In this document: piece after piece, positions 1 to 8,305 of the stretch
How positions within the stretch are numbered: position 1 is the first letter of the stretch
How the letters are laid out: every line of letters starts with the position of its first letter
Notes under the pieces: generated by a model
Seen by the model: only the letters and a program-made list of their open reading frames with translations
Databases searched by the model: none
Told to the model about the DNA's origin: nothing
Source: Deltaproteobacteria bacterium
GTDB lineage: Bacteria; Myxococcota_A; UBA796; UBA2385
DNA: 9,309 bases
NCBI GenBank assembly: GCA_003694325.1
Contig: RFKJ01000472.1
Coordinates: 1 to 9,309 of the forward strand
Direction of reading: 5' to 3'
Program-made: the position numbers and the translations under genes

Positions 1-2
1 AA

Positions 3-92
3 CCCGTCACCGCCCCCGGTGCCGGCGGGTCCTGCCGGATCGACCCCACCCGGCTCCCGCTGGCCCCCACCGACGCCGAGGCGCGGCCATGA
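3..92 (+). CDS. C-terminal end of an upstream gene (partial, unidentified)
   Basis: The frame that starts at base 3 stays open to a TGA at 90-92 and would encode 29 residues ending in DAEARP. Its stop codon overlaps the ATG of the membrane-protein gene at 89-91 (ATGA). This four-base overlap is a classic sign of translational coupling, so it supports a real upstream gene whose start is outside the window. No domain can be recognised in so short a piece, which is rich in Pro, Ala and Gly. The other two + frames are also open here, so the assignment rests mainly on the ATGA junction. Confidence 0.45.
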   Translation, partial: PVTAPGAGGSCRIDPTRLPLAPTDAEARP

Positions 93-750
93 ACCGCCCA
101 CCTCCCGTGGCGACCCTCGTGGTCGAGACCCTCCGCGACCTCCGGTTCGCCCCCGGCTCGGCGCTGCGGGTGGGCCTGCTGCCGGTGACCGGAGCGTTCC
201 TCGGCGCCCTGCTGTCCACCGCCCTCGCCTGTCGGCTGGCCATCGCGTTGCTCGGGGCGGTCGGCCGGGCCGAGGATCCCCGCCTGCTGCCGGCCGGCCT
301 GCTGGCTTCCTCTGGGCCCCTTCTCGCCCTTGCCGCGGCGGTAGCCGGGCTGACCTGGCCGTGGTTCCTGGCCCGGCTCCGCCTGCGCTGGCTGATCCGG
401 CTCCGCCCCCCACCGGGCAGCGGGGCCCGCCTGGCCGCGGTGGCCGCGCTCCACCTCGCCGCCTGCTCCCTGCTGTCGACCGCCCTGCTCGTCCCCGGAC
501 TGTGCTGGCTGGCGGCCGCCCAGCTCATGCTGCCGGCGGCGTTCGTCCACGGTCTCGGCCCCCTTGCCGCCGCCCGGCGGTCCTGGCGCCACTTCCAGGC
601 CTTTCCCGCGTGGCGCCTGCGGCTGGCGGCGGCGAGCGTCGGCCTCGCCGCCGCCGGAGTCCTCGTCCCGATCCTCGGCCCGCCGCTCGCGGTCACGGCC
701 ACGGCGCTGCTGTCCCTGCACGCCTACCTGGCCACCCTGGGCGCCGCCCC

Positions 751-3183
<2,433 letters not shown>

Positions 3184-3309
3184 GCACGCTCTCACCTGGC
3201 ACCGGGCCAGGGGGGTCGAAGGTTGGTGCCCGCCGCATCGGCGCGGGCCATGACTCGGCCCGCGGCGTCCCGTCGGTTCCGGCCGACCGGCGACGCCACG
3301 CGGGCTCGA

Positions 3310-3345
3310 CAGGACACAAGTAGGCACTGTCCTGGACGGGTCAAG
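3310..3345 (-). promoter_or_regulatory. Candidate lon promoter with overlapping inverted repeat
   Basis: Read on the minus strand, CTTGAC (3340-3345) is followed after 15 bases by CCTACTTG (3317-3324). This resembles σ32-type heat-shock promoters (CTTGA...C then CCTAT/CCCAT-like), which fits lon, a known heat-shock gene in many bacteria. As a σ70 promoter it would have a good -35 (TTGACC) but a poor -10. A perfect inverted repeat CAGGACA-N11-TGTCCTG (3310-3316 and 3328-3334) brackets the -10 element, where a dimeric regulator could block or assist polymerase. The predicted leader to the lon ATG is about 125 bases. The remainder of the 188-bp gap between lon and the kinase shows no gene and no T-tract terminator. 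Confidence 0.35.
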
Positions 3346-3371
3346 GGCTCACCATGGGGGAGCGGTGCCCC

Positions 3372-4730
3372 TCAGGACGCCACCGGCAACTCCAGTACGG
3401 CACGCATCCCCCCCCGCCGGCGAGGCTCCAGGTACGCCCTTCCTCCGTGGTGGCGGGCGATCTCGGCGACGATGGACAGGCCCAGGCCGATCCCCTCGGC
3501 GCGGGCACCGGAGGGGCCCCGGTTGAACCGCTCGAACAGCACCTCCGTCGCCACGGGCCGATGCATCGCAGGACCGGCGCCCTCGTCCTCGACGACGAAC
3601 CGAACCACCCCGGCTCCATGCTCCAGGCGCGCCTCCTGCAGCCCGCCACCATGCAACTCGGCGTTGCGCACCAGGTTGTCCAGCGCAGTGTCGATGAGCG
3701 CCGGAACGACGGCCACCTCGGCATCCACCGAGTCGGCGCAACGAGGCCCGGCCGCCGCCCGCAGCAGGGACAGCGCCGACACCCGGACCCGGTCCAGCTC
3801 GTCCAGCTCGCCGGAGTCGAGCCGCGCCAGGAGAAGCAGGGCGTCGACCCGCTTCCCCAGCTCCAGCACCTGTTCGTAGACATCCTGCACGGTGCGCTGC
3901 AGTTCGCCAGCCTTGCGAGGGCGGCGCAACGCGAGTTCCAGCTCGCCCCGGATGGCGGTGAGCGGGGTGCGCAGCTCGTGGGCCGCGTTGCCGGTGAACC
4001 GCCGGGAGGCATCGAGCATGGCCTCGATGCGATCGAGGAGCCGGTTGACCGAGGCGACGAACCGCCCGGCTTCGTCCTCACCGCCCCCGATCAGCCGCTG
4101 GCCCCGCAACTTCGTCGCGGCATCGGGGGCGCAGGCCGCCTCGGCCAGCACTTCGGCCGACAGGGCGCCGGAGTGCAGCGGCTCCAAGGCATCCCGCATC
4201 AGCGCCAGCAGCCGGAGGCGGAAGGTGACGCCCACCAGGACCGCCACGACGCCGTAGATCGCCACCAGGGCGAGCACGTCCTCGACCATCGGCAGGAGCG
4301 GCGCCGAGGCGACGACCAACCGGTGCTGCTCATCGGGTGGCTCTCCGGGCAGGTCGACCCGCTCCACCGGCAGGCTCAACCAGTAACGCCCGCCGTCCAC
4401 CCACCGCCGCATCCGGAACGGTCGGCTCGGATCCGGGTCCACCACCGCGACCTGGAGTTCCTCCTCGGTCACGACGGTGTGTTCCACCACCAACGGGCCC
4501 GACAACCCCGCCTGTGCCCGCACGTGGGCAGCGTCCAGCAGTGCCTGGTCCAGCAGCCACGGCCGCAGCCCCGCCGTCCCACACAGCACCACCGTCCCCA
4601 CCAGGATCAACACGATGAGCACCTGGCGGGCGGCAATCCGCGCGGCAAGCCCGGCCAGGCTGGGACCGGCGGTGGACCACCAGCCTCGGTCCATCTCGGA
4701 CGCCGGCGGCGTCGGTGCGGGATCCTGCAT
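3372..4730 (-). CDS. Membrane sensor histidine kinase of a two-component system
   Basis: This is an inner-membrane sensor kinase of 452 residues, counted from the ATG at 4730. A TTG at 4739 is an alternative start adding three residues. Membrane segments at about 36-55 and 151-171 enclose a periplasmic sensor region of roughly 95 residues with no recognised fold. A HAMP-like linker (about 171-233) follows. The HisKA domain has AAHELRTPLTAI with phospho-acceptor His251. The ATPase domain has the N box DNLVRNAELHGG (N356), the G1 box DEGAG (382-386), the F box LFERFNRG (398-405) and the G2 box GIGLGLS (413-419), so it looks fully active. It should autophosphorylate and pass phosphate to an OmpR-type regulator, most likely the one at 6512-7189. 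It is divergent from the β-rich gene across a gap with a direct repeat. The ribosome-binding site is weak (GGGGG or AGGG). The signal sensed is unknown. Confidence 0.95.
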   Translation of the reverse strand: MQDPAPTPPASEMDRGWWSTAGPSLAGLAARIAARQVLIVLILVGTVVLCGTAGLRPWLLDQALLDAAHVRAQAGLSGPLVVEHTVVTEEELQVAVVDPDPSRPFRMRRWVDGGRYWLSLPVERVDLPGEPPDEQHRLVVASAPLLPMVEDVLALVAIYGVVAVLVGVTFRLRLLALMRDALEPLHSGALSAEVLAEAACAPDAATKLRGQRLIGGGEDEAGRFVASVNRLLDRIEAMLDASRRFTGNAAHELRTPLTAIRGELELALRRPRKAGELQRTVQDVYEQVLELGKRVDALLLLARLDSGELDELDRVRVSALSLLRAAAGPRCADSVDAEVAVVPALIDTALDNLVRNAELHGGGLQEARLEHGAGVVRFVVEDEGAGPAMHRPVATEVLFERFNRGPSGARAEGIGLGLSIVAEIARHHGGRAYLEPRRRGGMRAVLELPVAS

Positions 4731-4768
4731 CGCCCCCAAGGGTAGGCCCTGAGACGGAGAGAGGTCCG

Positions 4769-4787
4769 GATCTCATGAAGATCTCAT
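4769..4787. promoter_or_regulatory. Direct repeat, candidate OmpR/PhoB-type binding site
   Basis: GATCTCAT occurs twice as a perfect 8-bp direct repeat (4769-4776 and 4780-4787), separated by GAA, giving an 11-bp period. OmpR/PhoB-family regulators typically bind head-to-tail on half-sites repeating every 11 bp; the pho box CTGTCAT-N4-CTGTCAT also shares TCAT. The site lies in the divergent gap between the kinase (39 bp upstream of its ATG) and the β-rich gene (64 bp upstream). A possible -10, TATGTT (4820-4825), lies downstream toward the + gene without a clear -35, which would suit an activator-dependent promoter. The gap is locally richer in A/T than its surroundings. I saw no other copy of the repeat in the window. 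Confidence 0.5.
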
Positions 4788-4851
4788 CGCCATCGAGACC
4801 GAGAACCGCCGTGACGGCCTATGTTTTCGTTGAACCTCGACGCGGAAGCAC

Positions 4852-6534
4852 ATGGCATCCCTCCAGCAGACCCGCCGCGCCACCCGCGCCCCGACGACGG
4901 CACCGACGTCCCCGGCCACGGCGACGTCCGCAGCCGGTGCCAGCAACGCCCGGGCACAGGAACGCGCCCGCTCCGAAGAAGGCGTGACCGCCGGGCTTGC
5001 GAACTACCAGGCGACGCTGGGCTCCTGGCTCGGCGGAGAGCTGTACCGGGCCGTGTCGAGGAACCTCACCGCGGAAAAACTCGCCGGCTTCGTCACCCAG
5101 GGCCTCGACGCCGCCATCCAGACCGGCACCCGCAAGGCCTTCCTGTCCATCGACGGGGAGGTCGACGAGAGCGCCGTCGACGACTTCGCACAGGCGCTGG
5201 CCGACCAGTACAGCGACCTCGGCGCAAAGTGGCTGGAGACGGAGGACGGCCGGGCCCTGGTCGAGAGCCTCCAAGGCTGGGTCGACGCCCACCCGGCCAC
5301 CGTCGCCACAGTGGCCCTGCTCGCCGCCGGCGCCGCAGTCCTGGCCAACGCCCCCATCCCCGAGATCACGCAGAAGTTCAGGCTTCCCCACGGCTTTGAC
5401 GCGGAAGTCGCCGCCAGGGTCGGCAAGCTGCGGGCGGTCGCGCTGGAGAAGGTCAAGGCGAAGCTGTCCTACAAGTCCGACATGCTGGTCGCGGCCATCC
5501 AGCTCGACCACGAGCGGGGGGCCTCGCCGACGGGCACCTTCGATGCAACCTACGGCAGAGAGGACAGCCACCAGCTCAAGGTCGACGGCAAGCTGTCCGA
5601 GGCCGGGCTCGAGCTGTACGACGTCACGGGGATCTACCGCCCTCGGGAAGGCCGCGAGGCCCGGGTCGGCGTCACGGGGGGCGCCGACACGGACACGACG
5701 ATCAAGGCCGCGATCCAGACCGTCGACGGCGACGTCACCACGTCGCACGACGTCGAGTACGACACCGACAGCCGCGTGCTGACCGTCCGGGACGCCGCGA
5801 CCATCCTCCGCGACGGGAGCAGGCTGGACGTCACGACGTCGATGGCCTCGACCGGTGCGGTCACCGGGTCGTTCATGCACACCCGGCAGCACGGGACGGA
5901 GGGCCTGGAGAGCCGTGTGGGGGCCGAATTCTCCCGCACGCCGTCGGGGAGCGGGTCGGCCTGGGACGACTCGACCGAGCAGAAGCTCAAGCTCGGGATG
6001 ACGTACACCCGTGCGGATCTCCAGGCCGAACTCGACGCCGTGCTTGCCTCGACCGGGGAGCACAGCCTGACCGGCAGCGTCGAGAAGGACTTCGGCGGCA
6101 ACTGGAAGGGCGGCGCGAACTTCGAGTTGACGGCTGCGGACGGCGGCCTCGCGGAGATCGGCGCATTCTACGGGTTCCAGGACCCCGAGGAATTCGAGAC
6201 CTGGCTGGCGCGGTACAAGTACACCAAGGCCGATGGCAAGCACCAGGTCGACCTGCTCATCGAGAAGAAGCTCGGTGAGATCTACGCGCGGTTGCAGCAG
6301 CAGGCCGCCGTATCCAAGAAGGGCAACGAAGCCACCACCACCGCCCAGGCCGGCTATTTCCTCAACGAGGACGTCGCCATCTTCGGCGGCCTCGGCTACC
6401 AGCGCGACACCCGCGGCACGCACCACTTCATCCCCCAGGCCGGCGTGCAGGTCGGCGGCGTGCCCGTCTCGGTCAGCTACGACACGGCGACCCGGGCCGT
6501 CAGCGTCGGGATCACCCTGAAGTTCGGTCGCTGA
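4852..6534 (+). CDS. Unknown 560-residue protein: helical head, one membrane segment, β-rich tail
   Basis: I do not recognise this protein. Residues 2-42 are basic and Thr/Ala/Pro-rich, probably disordered. Residues 43-145 look like an α-helical domain. A single hydrophobic segment (about 148-167) is followed by PIPEI. From about 205 to the end the chain consists of alternating-residue, turn-separated strands rich in Gly, Thr, Asp and Tyr, ending in SVGITLKFGR. This resembles an outer-membrane β-barrel or repeated β-sheet, although a barrel would usually end in an aromatic residue. Helical interruptions occur at about 385-400 and 465-488. No N-terminal Sec or lipoprotein signal is visible, and an in-frame TGA at 4831 rules out a longer start. 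GGAAG lies only 3 bases from the ATG, so the ribosome-binding site is poor. The gene stands alone on the + strand between kinase and regulator, and its 3' end overlaps the regulator gene by 23 bp. Confidence 0.85.
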   Translation: MASLQQTRRATRAPTTAPTSPATATSAAGASNARAQERARSEEGVTAGLANYQATLGSWLGGELYRAVSRNLTAEKLAGFVTQGLDAAIQTGTRKAFLSIDGEVDESAVDDFAQALADQYSDLGAKWLETEDGRALVESLQGWVDAHPATVATVALLAAGAAVLANAPIPEITQKFRLPHGFDAEVAARVGKLRAVALEKVKAKLSYKSDMLVAAIQLDHERGASPTGTFDATYGREDSHQLKVDGKLSEAGLELYDVTGIYRPREGREARVGVTGGADTDTTIKAAIQTVDGDVTTSHDVEYDTDSRVLTVRDAATILRDGSRLDVTTSMASTGAVTGSFMHTRQHGTEGLESRVGAEFSRTPSGSGSAWDDSTEQKLKLGMTYTRADLQAELDAVLASTGEHSLTGSVEKDFGGNWKGGANFELTAADGGLAEIGAFYGFQDPEEFETWLARYKYTKADGKHQVDLLIEKKLGEIYARLQQQAAVSKKGNEATTTAQAGYFLNEDVAIFGGLGYQRDTRGTHHFIPQAGVQVGGVPVSVSYDTATRAVSVGITLKFGR

Positions 6535-7189
6535 ACTGCTCGGGGTCCATGACGTAGCCCACCCCGCGAACCGTGCGGATCACGTCGCTGCCCAGCTTCT
6601 TGCGGAGATAGCCGACGTAGACGTCCACCCGGTTGGTGCCCGGGTCGACCTGCATCTGCCACACCTGGTCGAGAAGCCGGGTGCGGGAGAGTACCCGCCC
6701 GGGGTGGCGCGCCAGGGCCACCAGCAGGTCGAACTCCCGGGCCGTCAACTCCACCACCCGCCCGCTCCGACTGACCCGGTGGCGGGCGATGTCGATCTCG
6801 ATGGGTCCCACCCGCAGCATCTCTCCCCGTCCCGCCCGGCGGGCGACCGCCTCGATCCGTGCCAGCAGTTCCTCGAACGAGAAGGGCTTGACCAGGTAGT
6901 CATCGGCGCCCGATCGCAGTCCCTCGACCCGCTCGTCCACCCGTTCGCGCGCCGTCAGGCAGATGGCGGGCACCGAGCGGCCCCGACGACGCAGCTCCCG
7001 GACGAGGTCCAGCCCATCGCCGTCCGGCAGCATCCGGTCGACGATGATGACCTGGGGTTCGCGCGTGGCAAGGTGATCGCGGGCGCTCTCCAGGTCCGTC
7101 GCCACCACCACCCGGTGGCCCTCCTCGGACAGTCCCCGTTGCAGGAACCGAGCGATGGCCGGCGAATCCTCTACCACCAGGATGTGCAT
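6512..7189 (-). CDS. OmpR/PhoB-family response regulator
   Basis: This is a 225-residue cytoplasmic DNA-binding regulator. The receiver domain (1 to about 118) begins MHILVVEDSPAIARFL and keeps all key residues: acidic Glu7 and Asp8, phospho-acceptor Asp51 in VDRMLPDGDGLDL, Thr79 and Lys101 in LVKPFSFEEL. The C-terminal winged-helix domain (about 125-217) has the typical ELTAREFDLLVAL, LDQVW, NRVDVYVGYLRKKLG and IRTVRGVGYVM blocks. The ATG at 7189 was chosen because AAGGAGG (7195-7201) lies 5 bases upstream and the receiver fold starts exactly there. A GTG at 7237 would add 16 unlikely residues. The gene follows the porin-like gene by 57 bp on the same strand and probably shares its transcript. 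The likely partner is the kinase at 3372-4730, although the two genes are not adjacent. The 3' end overlaps the convergent β-rich gene. Confidence 0.97.
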   Translation of the reverse strand: MHILVVEDSPAIARFLQRGLSEEGHRVVVATDLESARDHLATREPQVIIVDRMLPDGDGLDLVRELRRRGRSVPAICLTARERVDERVEGLRSGADDYLVKPFSFEELLARIEAVARRAGRGEMLRVGPIEIDIARHRVSRSGRVVELTAREFDLLVALARHPGRVLSRTRLLDQVWQMQVDPGTNRVDVYVGYLRKKLGSDVIRTVRGVGYVMDPEQFSDRTSG

Positions 7190-7217
7190 CGAGACCTCCT
7201 TGGCGCCCATGACCCGA

Positions 7218-7232
7218 GCCGGGCCGCCCGGC
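7218..7232. other. GC-rich hairpin between porin-like and regulator genes
   Basis: The 57-bp gap contains GCCGGG-CCG-CCCGGC, a perfect 6-bp stem with a 3-base loop, about 14 bp after the stop of the porin-like gene. No run of T follows on the minus strand, so it is not a standard intrinsic terminator. It could stabilise the upstream mRNA end or partly reduce read-through into the regulator gene. On the minus strand a TTGACG (7232-7237) precedes it, but no convincing -10 follows. Confidence 0.3.
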
Positions 7233-7246
7233 GTCAACCCGGCTGT

Positions 7247-8305
7247 TCAGAAGAAGAACGCCGACATCACCCCACCCGAGGGACCCTCGCCGAGGGGATC
7301 GAGAAGGCTCAGCCCCACCTCTCCCCGCAGGTTCCACTGCGGCGTGATGTCCGTCTTCAGCGACACGACGCCTCGCTGCAGCGTGGACCCCGACGACAGG
7401 TCCTGCACCATGTCCCAGCGCACGGTGGGCTCCACCCGCCCGACCCGGACTCCGGTCGCGAGGTAGGAGCCGAGCTTCCACGGGTCCCCCGCCAGGGTCG
7501 ACCGCGCCAGCTCGCCGCGGACCACCACCGGCCCGAGCTCGGCGTCCAGCGAGACATCACCGAGGTTGAGGCGCACTGCCGCGGCATCGTCGAGCGCCCC
7601 CGTATATCCGGAGAGGTCGAACCGGACCCGGTTGACCCCGAACAGCACCGTCGCCCCGACCCTTCCACCAAAGGCCTTGTCGCTGTTGTTGTCGATGACG
7701 TTGTCCCGCAGGTCGCGCAGAGTGGGATCCCCCGACGACTCCCAGCTCCCCCCCAGGCCGTTGACGACGTAGGCCGTCCAGCTCGCCGTCACCGCGGGAC
7801 CGAGGCTCACGTCCCCGAGGACCTGGACGCCCAGGTCGGACCACACCACCGGCAGCACCTCCTCCGACAGCTCGGGGCGCTCGAGCTGAGCCCAGCGGAA
7901 CGACGGGTGGAGACGGTCGTTGTACGCGCCGATGGGAACCAGGAACCGACCGGTCCGCAGGGTGAATGCCGACCCGGGCCGCCAGTCGAGGAACCCGTAC
8001 TCCATCTTGACGATCTGGCCGGCGTGCTCCAGCTCCAGTTCCAGCTCTGCCCACAGCGTGTCGCTCAGCCGGGCACCGAGGATGGGGTTGAAGTGCGATG
8101 CGTCGAAGGTCGCCGGTCCGGAGGCCGGAACGAGCAGGGCAAAGTCGGCGTAGGCCGACCAGGTGATGACCTGCTCCAGGGAATTCAACAGGTGGGCGAA
8201 GGTTTCGTCGCCGGAGCCGGTGGATGCCTCACGGGGCTCCGGTGACGCATCCTCCTCCCCGGCACGAGCAGGCGCGACGAGCAGGGCGAGGATGGGCAGG
8301 AGCAT
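7247..8305 (-). CDS. Porin-like outer-membrane β-barrel protein
   Basis: This is a 352-residue predicted outer-membrane protein. A short signal peptide MLLPILALLVAPARA probably ends at ARA|GE (15/16). Its n-region has no Lys or Arg, which is unusual. An acidic, disordered stretch (16-34) precedes the barrel. Residues 67-93 have FDASHFNPILGARL and a strand of alternating Glu/Leu. Residues 116-164 carry LRTGRFLVPIGAYND, then LERPELSEEVLP, W and GVQVLG. This resembles OprP-like (phosphate-selective) porin families and related barrels of unknown substrate. Alternating strands continue to a C-terminal AFFF, the aromatic end expected for BAM-dependent insertion. The ATG at 8305 overlaps the upstream stop as TGATG, with GGAGGTG (8313-8319) 7 bases before it. 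A GTG at 8308 is possible but too close to that site. The substrate cannot be told from the sequence. Confidence 0.85.
   Translation of the reverse strand: MLLPILALLVAPARAGEEDASPEPREASTGSGDETFAHLLNSLEQVITWSAYADFALLVPASGPATFDASHFNPILGARLSDTLWAELELELEHAGQIVKMEYGFLDWRPGSAFTLRTGRFLVPIGAYNDRLHPSFRWAQLERPELSEEVLPVVWSDLGVQVLGDVSLGPAVTASWTAYVVNGLGGSWESSGDPTLRDLRDNVIDNNSDKAFGGRVGATVLFGVNRVRFDLSGYTGALDDAAAVRLNLGDVSLDAELGPVVVRGELARSTLAGDPWKLGSYLATGVRVGRVEPTVRWDMVQDLSSGSTLQRGVVSLKTDITPQWNLRGEVGLSLLDPLGEGPSGGVMSAFFF

Noticed and set aside
3184..3327. Longer Lon start at a GTG (3327)
   Set aside because: It would add 48 residues unlike Lon and overlap the candidate promoter. The ATG at 3183 has a well-placed AGGTGAG.
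3310..3334. Inverted repeat as a transcription terminator of the kinase gene
   Set aside because: The loop is 11 bases, the stem is 7 bp and no T-run follows in the direction of transcription.
3354..4745. A 463-codon + strand frame opposite the kinase
   Set aside because: The minus strand carries every kinase box in order. The + product is Gln/His/Arg-rich shadow sequence.
4819..6426. A 535-codon minus-strand frame opposite the β-rich gene
   Set aside because: It is rich in Gly, Val, Arg, Asp and Leu without secondary-structure logic or motifs. The + frame has coherent β-strand patterning, ends exactly at the regulator and lies beside a plausible control site. Some doubt remains because neither product belongs to a known family.
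6704..8245. A 513-codon + strand frame opposite the regulator and porin-like genes
   Set aside because: It crosses two well-supported genes and their gap, and its His/Arg/Pro/Gln composition is that of antisense high-GC DNA.
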